64,000 nucleotides of DNA from Brasenia schreberi (taxonomy: Eukaryota > Streptophyta > Magnoliopsida > Nymphaeales > Cabombaceae): positions 8,864,501-8,928,500 of the forward strand of contig JAYKKT010000074.1 in the NCBI GenBank assembly GCA_036023115.1, written 5' to 3'. Shown in pieces: positions 39,981 to 52,523 of the stretch (the first letter of the stretch is position 1; the number at the start of each line of letters is the position of its first letter). The notes below the pieces were generated by a model, which saw only the letters and a list, made by a program, of their open reading frames with translations, did not search any database and was not told where the DNA came from. Made by a program: the position numbers and the translations under genes.

Positions 39981-41720
39981 TGTGCGCGATCAAGTAAAGT
40001 AGCACCAACTAAAGGAAGTGTGGCTGATGAAAGACATAAACCTAATCATACGAAAGGCGAACATGCCTTTTCAGTGTCTCTCCATCCATCCATTTGGATT
40101 TCGACTTCCATGGTTCGATAGAGTGATGTGAACTAATGATATTTTTGGCATGAGAATGCTGAACCTGGCGTGGTTTGGCAAAATAATCGTACTAACTTCA
40201 TTACCTAACATATCATCTTCTAAAGGAGCAGACACAAGATGACAACTCAAGTTTTTTGGCCACATACCAATTTCAAAGTGAGATCAGTTCATGGAGGCCT
40301 TTTTCTAACTGGTAGGAGTCCCCCGGCCTAATACGGCTCGCCAAAAAATGACTTAGTATCGGTCAATACGATCGTATGTGGGGCGTAGGCCCTCCAACTG
40401 GGTTTGTTTATATCCCCTTATCATTAGAATTGGGGAAATAATAAACATGTTTATGCAAGATCTCTACAATATAATCTCACTATTGTTCTCAATCGGCGCG
40501 ACCTCACCGATACGAGTCCCCAATATGGGGGCATAGTTCCATCACGTATAGTTGGTCTTTAGAATTAGGTTATGTACAATATGACCTCTTCATCTCTGTT
40601 CTATAGACGGGTGCATGGCTCAAACCGGCATAGGATCATAAGAAATATGACAGGATTCTTTGTTATTACTCAGATACCAACCTAGTATAGAGTAGATGAT
40701 CTCCTCTCTACAATTGGATGCATGACCCAGATCTTGTGTAGGATCATTTTCTGTTTGACAAGACCCTTTGTCATATCTTACTAAGAGTAAGAGCATTGAT
40801 ATCTATGGGCCTCACTAATGCAAGATCCTATATCACTGTTTTTAGAGTGCATGAGTGTAATAATATTGTTTTTTTTTCTATTTTAAAAAAGTCTTTAAAA
40901 TGTTTAGATTATACTTATATGCTATTGAAAAGCGATAGGTAAGCATAAGGAAGGTGGACATGATCCGGTTTTCTACAAAATTAAAGCAAAACAAGTAGGG
41001 GGAAAAGGCCAAAATAGAAAAAGAAGTAAAGCATGCAATCAAGATAAAATTTGTCGATTCACGAACATTATTTAGATTTTTATATCATCCATATGATCTA
41101 ACTTAGCTCAAATAGATGAGACTAAATAACACAAACTGACGCATGAGTCGACCTTCATCCTAAAACTTAGATCTATCATAGCTTTTTGTTACTTGTGTTA
41201 TCAAAGAGTTAACTGTTACATTTTTCCTTTCTCATCACATCAGGACATGATACACAGGAAAGCATTTGAAGATGCCAAGCGAAATGGAGATTGAGAACAA
41301 ATGATATAACGTGAAGGATGCCAACTATCATCTGGATGATTGGGTGGTGCTGCATGGTACCATTTAAGATGTCAAGGGTTCGAAAGCCGGTGTGTCCAAA
41401 AGAGAAATAACATAAAGGTTTGGAGAAACCAAGTCAAAGGCAGGAAAAAAAATGGTGGATTTAGACATGAAAACCTAAAACTTCATGTTTAACTTAGAGT
41501 TCTCTAACACATCCCGCATCACATTCTATTCCAATGAGCTTACGGAATTACCGTCGAATTAAGCCGTTACTTTAGATGACAACAACTGCTATTCAAATTG
41601 CCATACTAAACGCAAAATATTTCGCTCACTTACCCTTTCAAGCTATTGCACAGGTCACATGTATGCTTCTTTTGAGTTGCTTTCAATCCCCAAAATGGCC
41701 AGTATGAAATAGCTGTGTAC
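38522..41720. other. Gene-less interval
   Basis: Contains a (TC)n(TA)n array at 39,892-39,980, a perfect 30-bp duplication at 39,821-39,880 (AGATATGAATGTGCAGTATT unit), a microsatellite-bounded repeat at about 39,260-39,490, and weak direct repeats at 40,590-40,790. A possible SINE (box B-like GGGTTCGAAAGCC) is at about 41,340-41,400. No gene supported. Confidence 0.4.
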
Positions 41721-41721
41721 A

Positions 41722-41832
41722 TTGCAGGGTACTCGGACACCCTTGCTGATGGTAAGGAGTTCGACTCCCCGGTGACGCATGTTTAGTGTATTTGTCAGGC
41801 TTTGGCTTTCCTTTGTAACCAAAAAAAAAACA
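41722..41832 (+). mobile_element. tRNA-derived SINE, copy 3
   Basis: Box B-like AAGGAGTTCGACTCCCCGG, then a T-rich spacer, then GGCTTTGGCTTTCC, TTTGTAACC and a run of A. Same arrangement as the copy at 4.8 kb; the 5' part is diverged. Confidence 0.55.
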
Positions 41833-44170
41833 TGTGAAGTGTTTTTATTCCCAACTTTTCCCTACTTGATCTTGCTCATCTTGCGTATAAGGGTGCCAAT
41901 TATGTGTTCGGGTCGTGTTCATGAGATCTCATTGCATATTGCATCAAAAACAGGTCGATCCAACCATTGTCTCGCTTCTTCGCTAGATCCCAGAGCATTA
42001 AGGGCCTTAAGAAGATGATGATACGGATCTAGATGAACCGTGAGGAAAAGTGACTGTGCCTTATGCACCTACCACCACACCTCGGGTATGTAGGTCTTGC
42101 TTCAGTCAACCCGTATTGGGCACCGGCAACTTTTTTTTTTGCATTTGCAACACTGGTGCTTTTTCGGGTCTGGACCTACCCCAGAAAATGTTTAATGCAA
42201 GGAAACCTTCAACCCCTGAATATTTAATAAAAACAAATATTCAAAATTAAAAAAGAAAAAGAAAAAGTGATTCTTCTTTCTTTGGGGGGGGGGGTACAAT
42301 GGGGAGGCTGAAGCCAGATGCACTCCCCACATATCGAGCTCATGACCTTCAATTTGTGAATCGAACCGGAACCAGACAAAAATTGGGAGTAATAGCTTTA
42401 GTGGCTAAGGCCCAATTCGATGATCGCATTCAAGTTCTGGCTAGGAGGTCGACTATAAGAAAGGTAAAAGAAGAAAGCTTACGAGTTCCATACCCAGATG
42501 CGTGCAAACCTAGGAGGGGAGGGTGACTGTGTAGATAAATTCATACAAATTCCAACACAGAGAATTGCCCTTAGTGGCCAATGACTAAATGAACTAACCA
42601 ACATCGCTTAATTTTAAGATGTAGGGTTGATTTTGACAGTGGAATCACGATCAATGCTGAACAATCCGCGCACGATAAAGTAAGCAAATCAGCCAAGTTT
42701 TGCCATTCTCACAAAAGATGCTACGATCACGAAACAAAAGGGATCCTGAACATGAGGAAGTTAACAGTGCAAATTGTTCAGTGCTCTTGTTTGAAGCTGC
42801 CTTGGGAAGACTTGTACACAGTAATCTTGTTTCAAATTCCCTCAAACTTCCAAATCGCCCCAACTGGGGTTAGCATAAAGGGCAGTGCCTATGGTTGCCT
42901 GGTGGCCAGAGGTTTGAATGCCAAAACTTCCAGCATAGAAGAACCGACGGCCTGTTTACCTCTTCCAAGCCTGAAAGTTTTGCATTGGTTGTTCCAACAC
43001 CTAGAAAGTTGATTTCAATATATAGATCAACACCAAGAAAGTGTTGCTGTCCACAAAATTTGTTTACCTAATCTTGTTGACGAGCTTAATTCACTTTCCG
43101 ACCCTCTCCAGTTCAGCTAGAGCCTTTCTTTTCATCAGAGGGAGTTTCAATCCTCAAGAGGGCACTCTTGCATGTGCATGGGGTAATAATTCTGCTACTG
43201 CTTACGCTTCCAGAAAGTGTGTTCAGATCAACCTTAATACAAACACAGATTCATGGCGAGTCCATGGAACAGTTGAAGGATTCACAAACCTACATACCTT
43301 TCAAGCATAAGGTATGGTTCATGTCTCAAAATGCAGCTTCCAACTCCACTGGTCCTACTGCCTTAGAAGCCTCATAGAGAAGCCTTCCCTACTCTCCATG
43401 AAAGTTTGTTCAATGGCCAAATCCAGTCCCAGATCAAGATGCTTATCAGATGATGACTGAAAGAACAGATGAAATAAATCATGGCAATGTAATTATGGAG
43501 CAACTGAGACTGGCAGCCATTACCCATAATCAAGCCTTTCAGACACGACGAAAGGTAATGGTCAGGTCCAGCATGAAACCTTCGAAAACTAGTTCATGGA
43601 GCCACACTGAATCCTGCATGATAGAGCTAGAACACAACCACGAGCCAGGAAGGATTGAATCTGGGGCATCTGCAGTCAACGCATGTGGCCTGTGTTAACG
43701 CCTCGTCTGTGATAAGGGTAACCACCAGGGTCTTCGTGTTCCTGTGGTTTACTCTTGAAAAGAGTTCCTCATTATATACAAAAAATTGGTCCATCTACAT
43801 TTTGTTTGCATGCATCAGATAACAAAACGCATAGAACAACACAGACCAGAAGTTCAGCACTCGGTTTGATTGAATCAACCATTCTAGCAAGCACATCCTG
43901 ATCAATAAGCACGGCTATTTTGTAGTAGATAGACTCCACATTCAATATGTAACAATAGCCGTATTCCCTTCACGACTTATTTCAGTATATCCGTTTCAAT
44001 AACTAGATTCTGTTTATCTATACCAAAGATCAAGTTCTTATATCTAAATGGTTCTTCACAGTGATGATTACTCATTCAAGTCCTATTGTAGCACTAACAT
44101 TTTTTTATTTCTTAAAAGACTAACTAAATATGAACACAAAAAGTGACAGAAGTTATAAATATTCCCCTCC
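41833..44170. other. No recognisable gene; includes an unassigned low-repeat segment
   Basis: A pure G run of 10 is at about 42,284. The stretch 42,740-43,700 is less AT-rich and less repetitive than its surroundings and has several medium plus-strand reading frames, but I could match none to a known domain. It may be a gene relic or an internal piece of a transposon. Confidence 0.35.
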
Positions 44171-44185
44171 ATACTTTCAACCTGA

Positions 44186-45294
44186 ACATTTTAGAGCAAA
44201 AAAAAAAGACCTTCACATGATATTTATTGATCTAGAAAACGCTTATGATAGAATACTGAGAGAGGTTCTTTGGAGAACTTTGGAAAAAAGAGGTATCCCA
44301 TTGACATACATTAACCTTATAAGAGACATGTATGATGGTGCAAAAATATGTCTGAGGACTCATGAAGGAATGATAGATTTCTTTGAAGTTAATATTGGGT
44401 TACATCAAGGATCAACTTTAAGTCCATACTTATTTATAATGGTGATTGATGAGTTAACAAAACATATTCAAGATGAAGTACCTTGGTGTATGTTATTTGC
44501 AGATGACATTGTATTAGTGGAGGAGTCTAAGGAAAAAGTTAATAGAAAATTGGAACTATGGAGAGAAACATTAGAAAGCAAAGGCCTCCGACTTAGTAAT
44601 AAAGACAAAATATATGAAATGTAAGTTTGATTATTTGGTTACCTCGGAGGACATATAAATTAAAATTGACACACATTGCATCCCCCAAAAGGAAAGTTTT
44701 AAATGCCTAGGGTCAAATTTTCATAGTGATGGAAGAATTGATGGAGATGTTACGCATAGAATTAATGGTTGGTTAAAATTGAGAGGAGCATCAGGTATTC
44801 TTTGTGATAATAAGATACCATTAAAGTTAAAAGGTAAATATTATAGAGCAGCAATTAGGCCTGCCATGTTTTATGGTTCAAAGTGTTGGGCAGTTAATCA
44901 TCAACATGTACAAAAGATGTTTGTGACAGAAATGAAGATGTTGAGATGGATGAGTGGTCATACAAGAAAAGACCGTATACATAATGACGTTATTAGAAAC
45001 AAATTAGGAGTGGCACCAATAGAGGATAAAATGAGAGAATATCGTTTATGATGGTTTAGACATATAGAAACAAGATCAAAAGAAGAACCTGTAAAAAGGT
45101 ATGAAAAACTAAATTTTGAAAGTATTAAAAGAGGTAGAGGACGACCACAAAAGTGTTGGAAAGAAACAATAAAGAATGATCTAGCTTATTGTGAGTTAAC
45201 TGCTAACATGGCACACGATAGGGATCTGTGGAAACAAAGAATCCATGTAGCCGACCCCGTCTAGTATGGGAAAAGGCTTAGTTGTTGTTGTTGT
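44186..45294 (+). mobile_element. 5'-truncated RTE-clade LINE with perfect 15-bp target-site duplication
   Basis: This is the best RTE copy in the window. The RT is readable from KKKDLHMIFIDLENAYDRIL through GLHQGSTLSPYLF and the catalytic FADD (CMLFADDIVLVEE) to 44,624, then frame breaks. A second open segment, 44,779-45,051, has YRAAIRPAMFYGSKCWAVNH and [14 protein letters not shown]. The element ends in GGCTTAG(TTG)n. ATACTTTCAACCTGA occurs at 44,171-44,185 and again at 45,295-45,309, proving a single target-primed insertion. 5' truncation removed ORF1, the endonuclease and the N-terminal RT. Confidence 0.93.
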
Positions 45295-45344
45295 ATACTT
45301 TCAACCTGAGGCCAATAAAATCAAATTGCCCACATTCGCATGCC

Positions 45345-45385
45345 CATCTAGTATGGGAAAAGGCTTAGTTGTTGTAGTTGCCCAT
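45345..45385 (+). repeat. Extra copy of the RTE LINE 3' tail
   Basis: CATCTAGTATGGGAAAAGGC followed by TTAGTTGTTGTAGTTG repeats the terminus of the adjacent element about 90 bp downstream. It is either a second, extremely truncated insertion or a local duplication. Confidence 0.75.
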
Positions 45386-45869
45386 GTCAGCATGCATCAT
45401 CCATCAAGGCACCGATGTGCCTACATTGAGACTTCCCAGAAAATCTCACTTTAAGAAACAGTTCATCATGAAGTTCAAACAGGGGGGAAAGAGGCTACCT
45501 TATATCCAATTCTACCACCCTACAAGTACCGTAGGATATTTTGATTTTGAAACATGTTCTTGCATTACATATAAAGGAGTTCAAAAAGAAAAGGAGTGTT
45601 TTCCTTTCCACATATATATGGAAGAAATACAAAAGTTCACCAGAACTGATGGCCACTGATGGCCCCAAATATTCGTACATATCAGTTGCTTGTAATTCCT
45701 GCCTTACTAGGACAAATCAGTTTCTTCATAATAACAAACAGTATTGTATTTAATGAAGTCGATGAATGGCATGTTGTACCTATTCCGAACAGGGGCAGTG
45801 AGACTGCAAGAGGTTCTGGTTATCTATTTGTTGAGTTGGAAATTGTGGAGCTGATGCTATTGCTGTTTT

Positions 45870-46079
45870 CCATCGAGGGCTAGATTCCCGTCACGATTTC
45901 TATGGACTAATATCAATTATTATTACGTGGCCCATAGGGATCCAAATTTGAGGAACAATGAGAAACGAATCATTCCATCGAGGGCTAGATTCCAGTCACG
46001 ATTTCTATGGACTAATATCAATTATCATTACGTGGCCCATAGGGATCCAAATTTGAGGAACAATGAGAAACGAATCATT
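45870..46079. repeat. Near-perfect tandem duplication, 105-bp unit
   Basis: Units 45,870-45,974 and 45,975-46,079 start CCATCGAGGGCTAGATTCC and differ at only about two positions, so the duplication is recent. It lies 0.4 kb downstream of the phosphatase gene. No function is apparent. Confidence 0.95.
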
Positions 46080-46517
46080 AACATGTATGGAAAGATTTTT
46101 CTATCCTAAAGAGGTTGGTGATTGTGGTATCAATCCCTAAACTGCAATGCACGGAACCCCTGTTTGTCATTTCCCCCTAAAGTATGCTAAATAGTTCTTC
46201 CTTTAAAGTTGACTCCAAATATCCAATAGAGAATCGACTGGAGAGGAAACTACCAAGGTCGGAACCAATCTCTCCCACAAAGCAGAGGGAAGTAATTTGA
46301 CTATTAACAATATCAACGACAAACAGATGAAACCGACTCCGCTACACTCAAAATTTACAAATCCTGCGATAGATCAAGAATCAAGTAATTCGATGTATGA
46401 AATAAAAACCATTTCAATTCAATTGCACTTTCACAATTACAACATGTGGGATCAAACCAGAAGGAACTAATTAGATATCGACATCTAATTCCCTCTTCAC
46501 CAGTGAACACAATCGCA

Positions 46518-47168
46518 TCAAAAAGTCGAAAAATCCCCATCCCCAGTTAAAAGCTTACCGGCATAGTAAACAATAAAAGCCTCTACCACGCCTAGAACCG
46601 CACCAGCAATCACATCAAGGACAAAATGCCTACCCAATAAAATCCGAGAACCTGAAGTGGAAACCGACCAAAACGCCACAATCCAGACGTAATCGCGAAG
46701 AAGACAAAGGTCGGCGTGTCTCCCGACGATCGATTCGGCACAAAGGCATAGGAAGCATCCGACGAAGCAAGCGCGGGAAGAGTGGCCGCTAGGGAAGGAC
46801 CAGTGGTCTACGGAGACGACGAGGGACATTCCCTTGTTGTAGACGGGGCGAGGTCGTCGTATGAAGAACTTGAGCAGGCCGACGAGGGCGACGTCCAGGA
46901 GGCATCCGACGAAGAGGTGGAGGAGGAGCCAGGAGAGGGAGGGTATCCGACGGAGAGGGGAGAAGTACAGGGCGGCGAGCACCGGAAACCAGAGTCGGCC
47001 GTCGCCGGAGAACTCGAGGGCCTTGAGGAGCGATCGAGGAAACTGTAGAAATGCGGTGTGAATGCGGAGAGACCACCTTGTGTCGTGGTCGACAAGTTGG
47101 CTTAGAACGGACGTGCTACCATTCTCCGTCTTCTTCGCCGGGGGAGGAGGTCCCTTCGTGTCTGCCAT
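46518..47168 (-). CDS. LPPB: PAP2-family lipid phosphate phosphatase, LPP-beta-like, 216 aa (intronless)
   Basis: This is a membrane type-2 phosphatidic acid phosphatase-like enzyme that removes phosphate from lipid phosphates. All three PAP2 signatures are present: KFFIRRPRP (K100 to P108), PSGH (126-129) and SRILLGRH with downstream D185 (174-185), holding the catalytic and nucleophile histidines. Hydrophobic segments at about 60-70, 78-101, 132-145, 158-170 and 185-203 fit the usual multi-pass membrane topology; a Pro/Lys-rich N terminus is cytosolic-like. Length matches the short plant LPP-beta class. The start (ATGGCAGACACG) is the first in-frame Met, about 20 bp after a CT-rich leader. 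No intron. It is oriented like the APRT gene 17 kb away. The reading frame and all key residues are intact. Confidence 0.93.
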   Translation of the reverse strand: MADTKGPPPPAKKTENGSTSVLSQLVDHDTRWSLRIHTAFLQFPRSLLKALEFSGDGRLWFPVLAALYFSPLRRIPSLSWLLLHLFVGCLLDVALVGLLKFFIRRPRPVYNKGMSLVVSVDHWSFPSGHSSRACFVGCFLCLCAESIVGRHADLCLLRDYVWIVAFWSVSTSGSRILLGRHFVLDVIAGAVLGVVEAFIVYYAGKLLTGDGDFSTF

Positions 47169-47907
47169 TGTTTCTCTCTCTCTCTATCGGAAGAGAGAGA
47201 ATGAATATAACCCACATTAATACCGTGATATTTTGGAGTTTGTTCTCACTAAGGATGGGAATTCCTACCCGCCCCGCCCCATTTTCAACGCGGAAAACCC
47301 GTCCCGCTGCGGGCGAGGTTAGGGTTTGAGTAAACTTGTCTTGCCCAGCCTCGATATATATATATATTATAATACATAAAATATTTCACCCACTCTCATT
47401 GTTGCCCCGACCTTGTTTGGTTTCAGCTTACTAAAACATACTTGCACATTCTTTCTCCTCTCTTTCCTCTCGATTATTTTTTCGTCTTTCTCACCAGTTT
47501 TTTCTCCTCCCAATGATCTAAACGACTTCGTTCTTACCAACAATCTTTATGAATCTTTCTTTCTTCAACAATCTTTTTTAATGTCTTTGTCTTTCTCAAT
47601 CGTTTTATTTTTTTATAAATCTTATTCACTTCTATTCTTTCTTTAACTTTATCATGAATGATATTTTTAATTTTTTATTAAATCTCTTTCTAACTTTTTT
47701 CTCTTTCGTTCTCGGGCTCTATCTCGATCAAAACATAAATCTTACAAAAAAAAAATCATAAACCAACTAGTTTTAATGATTCTTAAAAACAAAAACCTCA
47801 TGCATGACCCTAATCATTCAAACTGAGTAATTATTAATCATGGAACTTGGTTGCACCATAAACTTGCTTGATAGAACAACCACCAGTGTATATATACAAG
47901 TGTGTAA
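47169..47907. other. Phosphatase upstream region, AT-rich
   Basis: Immediately upstream (47,170-47,205) is a (CT)n/(GA)n-rich leader. A CCCGCC/GCGGG-rich patch at about 47,268-47,325 resembles a degenerate repeat. The remainder is T-rich and shows no gene. Confidence 0.4.
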
Positions 47908-48270
47908 TGCAAAAATGGTCATTTTGAAGGAGTAAAATGTTACACGAAACAAAACATATAAATGAATAAATGTATAATGTTACATGAATTAAATCAGAAA
48001 AAAAGTTTATAACGGAAAACCTATACATGAAAACCAGGAAGATAAAGCCGTCTATAAATATTATATATAAAATAAAGAAAATGATGATTCATATACATAA
48101 TGAGAATAGAAAACATCTTTCATGAGAAAGTCGTTTGTAGGAAACTGTATACAACTCCATCTTCTTCCTTCGCCAGATCTCATAGAAGGCATCCCTTGGC
48201 CCAACCCACATTTCACTATAACTCAGGCAACCTCCGACAATGAACTGAAGCACAACCGCCTGCACTGACA
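47908..48270 (+). repeat. 5' LTR of Copia element 3
   Basis: 363 bp, TGCAAAAATGG to CACTGACA. It is similar along its length to 50,877-51,240, including CATCTTCTTCC and AAGCCGTCT, with moderate divergence. Confidence 0.88.
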
Positions 48271-48439
48271 TTGGTATCAAGGTCTCACTTGTTGTGAATA
48301 TGCACAAACAAGTAAAATAGTTTAAATAAAAAAAAAAGAGAAAAGAAAATATAAAGGAGAGATCGCGAAACATTTTTTCGAGAAAAAAGCAAACATGAGT
48401 CGGCATAAGAATAAAGAGCGGTAAAGAGAGACTAGTATA

Positions 48440-48680
48440 AGAACACAATGCGACGAAGCAGAGTGACAAGCCTCAACCATAAGGCAGAGCGACGAGGTGG
48501 AGCGACAAGGCTCAACCATAAGGCATTAGCAATGAGGTTCAACCATAAGTAAAAGCAGCAAGGCTCAGCAAGAAAGGCAAAGCAATGAGGTAAAGCGACA
48601 AGGCTCAACCAAAAGGCTGAGTGACAAGAAAAATAATAAATAAATAAGAGAGGCTCAACCAGAACATAGAGTGACATTGC
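48440..48680. repeat. Degenerate minisatellite in the leader of Copia element 3
   Basis: Repeated words GACAAGGCTCAACCA, CATAAGGCA and GCAATGAGGT recur about every 35-45 bp. Reading frames through it are low complexity. Confidence 0.75.
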
Positions 48681-49106
48681 AGATAGGCGATGAGGAGAAG
48701 CAGTAAATATATTTATATATATTATAAATAGAGTACCATGTAAAACTATATTCTCTACATCATATGAGATGTAGTTTTGAAGAAAATTTATCTTAAGTCA
48801 TTTCAAGAGGTGGGATCTATCGCTCATGTAAAGATATTTTATCAGTATAAAGATAAGTTAAACAGTAGGTCATTGAGATATGTATTTATTGGATATCTTA
48901 AAGGATCTAAGGGATACCAATTTTATCACAAAGTCCATTGACTCATAGAAAGCAGGGATATTGAATTCCTAGAAGATACTAAGAATGACATCCTTGAAAA
49001 TAAAGATGAGTATGTTGACGATCTAGTGAATCTAAATCAATTATCATTCAAACATATATATAATCTTTCTCTATAAACCAAAACGTTAAGTGGACATAAA
49101 AGATAT

Positions 49107-49646
49107 ATGATCACATCGTCCTGGTTAAAGGATTATCACACTTACCTTGTAGAGAAAGTGTGCAATTCGGTGGATTTAGATGAGCTTACTAGTAACATAA
49201 CGTGTCGGCAGACTATTGACTCATTTAAATCAAAAGACTGGGGAAAAGATATGGATGAGAAAATTGAATCCTTTGAGAAAAACCAAATATGAGAATTAAC
49301 TGATTTGCCTAAAAGAAGAAAATATATAGGTTGTAAATGGGTTCTCAAAAGAAAATATAAGATCGATAAAACAATCAATAAGTTTAAAGCGAGGTTGGTT
49401 GTAAAGGAGGGGATAAATTATGTTGAAATATATTTTCCTGTTGCGAAATTTGTATTCATATGGACAATCTTGATAATTTCAGTATGTTATGTTTTAGATT
49501 TATATCAGTTATATGTAAAAATTGCTTTTCTAAATAGAAATTTAAATAAAATCATATATATGCAACAACTTGAAGGATATAGAGTTAAAGGCAAAGAAGA
49601 TAAAATATATAGGTTAAAGAAATCCATATATAGTATATGGTCTTAA
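49107..49646 (+). pseudogene. Copia element 3: reverse transcriptase remnant
   Basis: Pieces with LKDYHTYLVEKVCN, KWVLKRKYKIDKTINKFK, LYVKIAFLNRNLNKIIYMQQ and a later YVDDILLTW (near 49,780) are in the same order as in element 1. Stops and frameshifts throughout. Confidence 0.85.
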
Positions 49647-50469
49647 ACAATCATCTCACCAATGATATTTAACTTTTCAAAATATCATTCTTAAACTTGG
49701 GTTTGTGGCTAATGTACTTGACCACTATGTTATGTTTAGAACAGTGGAAGTTACTTTGTCATCTTATGTTTATATGTAGATGACATATTATTGACTTGGA
49801 ATAACAATGAGATGATTGTCAAAACCAAGTCATGGTTAAACACAAGGTTTGAAATGAAGGATACAGGGAAAACATCATATATCCTAGGTATAAAAATTTC
49901 TTAAGACAGAGAATTTAAACTCATATGCATAAATCAAGAGAGAGATATTAAATGTCCTTAAGAAATTTAAAATAGGTGAATGCAAGTCTCCATCTACGTC
50001 CATTGTCAAATGGGTCAAATTAAGTAAGGTTGGTTGTTCCAGTAAAGGAGACGATAAGACTAATGTTCCTTATGTACGAGCTATTAGTAGCTTGATATAT
50101 GCTATGTTATGTATAAGATATGATATCAGTTTCACTGTTGGTCTTGTGAGTAGATATCAAAGTAATCCTGGTTGGCAGCATTGGATAGTTGTGAAAATGA
50201 TCATAAAATATTTCAAAGGAACAAAAAACTTAAAATTGTGTTTTCGAGCATATTAACTGAAGGTGGTAGGATACTTAGATGATGACTTTACTAAGAGCAA
50301 AAATAACAACAAATTAACCTTATAATAAATATTCTTATTTGGAGGTGAAACCGTTTCTTGGGCTTGGAAGAAAAAATGTTGTTTAGCATTGCATACATGG
50401 GAGGCTAAGTATGTGACTTGTTGTATGACTGCAACTAGTGTCATTTAGATAAGTCGCTTCATATGTGAT

Positions 50470-50733
50470 TTGAAGTTGCATATAGCCAACGAGCCGATTG
50501 TCATTTATTATGACAATAATGCATCAATTACTCTGATTAAAAGTAGGGTTGATAACTCTAAAAGCAAGCATATAATTATTAAAAATCATTATGTTCATGA
50601 AATGGTTATGAAAAAGAAAATATCTATATCATATTTGCCAACTGATGATATGTTGACAGATCCCTTGACTAAAGGCATAACAAATAATCTTTTCTTAAAG
50701 TATGTTACAAACATGGGTTTGAGATATGTTTGA
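50470..50733 (+). pseudogene. Copia element 3: RNase H C-terminal end
   Basis: 87 open residues with EPIVIYYDNNASITLIKS, SKHIIIKNHYVHEM, DDMLTDPLTKGI and the terminal NMGLRYV, nearly parallel to 13,200-12,955 of element 1. Confidence 0.9.
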
Positions 50734-50876
50734 TTCTTGTATAGGTAAGAAACTGCATAACAGGTAATGATTGCAATAACAATCATACATGACATAACTT
50801 TGAAGACCCTGCAAAAGTAGGAGGCAAAACCAATATGTCGGATTACTTGACTCGAATGGTCAAGCGAGAAATATAA

Positions 50877-51240
50877 TGCAAAAATTATCATTCTCAAGCC
50901 GTAAAATGTTATATGAAAGAAAACATATACATGAATAAATGTATAACGTTAAAGAAATTAAATCAGAAAAACAACTTGTAACAAAAAACCCAAATATGAA
51001 AACTAGGAAAATGAAGCCGTCTCTAAATACTATACATAGAATAATGAAAACGATGATTCATGTACATAATGAGAATAAAAAAATATCTTTTCTTAGAAAA
51101 CCATTCATAGAAAACCATATACAACTCCATCTTCTTCCTCCACACGATCTCACATAAGGCGTCCCCTAGCCCGACCAACATTCCACTACAACTTACGCAA
51201 TTTTCGACGATGAACCGGAGCACAACTGCCTGCACCAACA
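50877..51240 (+). repeat. 3' LTR of Copia element 3
   Basis: 364 bp, TGCAAAAATTATC to CACCAACA. It ends about 150 bp from the stop codon of the neighbouring TAXI-like pseudogene. Confidence 0.88.
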
Positions 51241-52523
51241 AGGTGACCCCAACCAAACATAACCATCAAGCCAGTATACATAATCAGATCTCAAACAAGC
51301 GTAATGCCATACGGTGACCCTTGAGAAGCATAACAAGATCAGCATCCCCAAAACACGGACCATCGAACGAGCCTGCGGTCCGACAGCTAGGACATGTAAG
51401 AAGCACAACTTTTGGGGTACGACCCCTCTATGTTGTAATTCTGAGCAATCTCCATAGTATTGGCCACAAGATCGAAGGAAAAGAACCTCTCCTTCAGTTG
51501 GTGCATCCCAATCACTACCTGACTCGTGGGGTTCGTCCCGCCGTCGACATAAGCGAGGCACGTTATGTTCGAGCCGAGGTCCACGAAAGAACTAAGAGAG
51601 AAATAGTTGTCATCCTCAATGCTCTTAATGAATGTGATCATGAAGCTCAAGTATGACTTGAACAAGTCCAATGGGTCAAGGGAATCCAAGCTAAAACTAA
51701 AGCATGTAGAGAAGAGTGCCACCGAAGAGGTGGTGGAGAGGTAGAGCCCAGCTTTGCTTTCGGTGCTTAATACCCCATTGACTAGAGAATTGTAAAGAGG
51801 CGAAGCGAGCACGGTATAGGGAATGACAGAGCTCACCTTGACCCAGCCTGTAATATTTGCATGGCTCAGCACGTATGGATCACCGAAGTTGTGTACCTCA
51901 ATGGCCTCCATATGCACGAAGTAGTCATGGGGTTGGCTTGGGTTGGTGAGTAAAGGCAAGAACATGCGCTCATATGCGGTGCCAGAAAAGGGAGTATCAC
52001 CGAAATAGATTGGACCCGGTTTGGAGGAGTCGTAAGAGAGGCAGAAGGAGACGAGCCAGGCCACGCCAAGTTCAGCTTGCAGTTGGGACAATAGGGACAG
52101 GTTACTGAATTTGCCCGCACCAACCGCACCCACGCTGTGGGCAGGGAGGCTGGTTTTGAAGCTCTTGAGCGCGCAGTCGGTGAGTGCATTTTTGAGAAGG
52201 GTGAGGTTGGTGGAGGTGAGGTCGGCGGTGGCGGTGTTTAGGTTGATGAGATTCTTGATCTTGACGGTGCAAGTGCGTCCTTTGCAAGGGATGGACGGCA
52301 AAGAGGAGTTGGTCCATGGGAGGCTACAGAGGTAGGATTGGCAAAGGAGGGTGATGTGACAACGAGGGCACACGGATCAGACAGTATCTCCCCCAAGGTC
52401 GAAGAGGTAAAGACTGGTTTGAACCCAAAGAAATGGTGTACAGGAACGTTGTAGGGTCTCGATAGAGTGGTGCAACCACCGCATCTACGTCAACTGATGC
52501 ATAATGTTGTATTTTTGAAGAGT

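Larger units (their letters stand above)
47908..51240 (+). mobile_element. Copia element 3: internally deleted relative of element 1
   Basis: LTRs are at 47,908-48,270 and 50,877-51,240. A primer-binding site TGGTATCAAGGTC at 48,272 lies one base inside the 5' LTR. The internal region is only 2.6 kb. It jumps from an untranslated minisatellite region straight to the end of the integrase (about 48,750), then RT (49,107-50,250) and RNase H (50,470-50,733), all on the plus strand. Gag, protease and most of integrase are missing. Amino-acid motifs match element 1 closely. No matching target duplication was found (TGTAA left, AGGTG right). Confidence 0.88.

Noticed and set aside
42752..43012. Possible LOB-domain relic (LLFEAALGRLV-like frame)
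   Set aside because: Only about ten residues resemble that family; the flanking sequence does not continue the match.
46782..47329. Several open frames overlapping the LPP-beta-like gene on both strands
   Set aside because: They are shadows of a GC-rich coding exon; only the 216-aa frame has PAP2 motifs.
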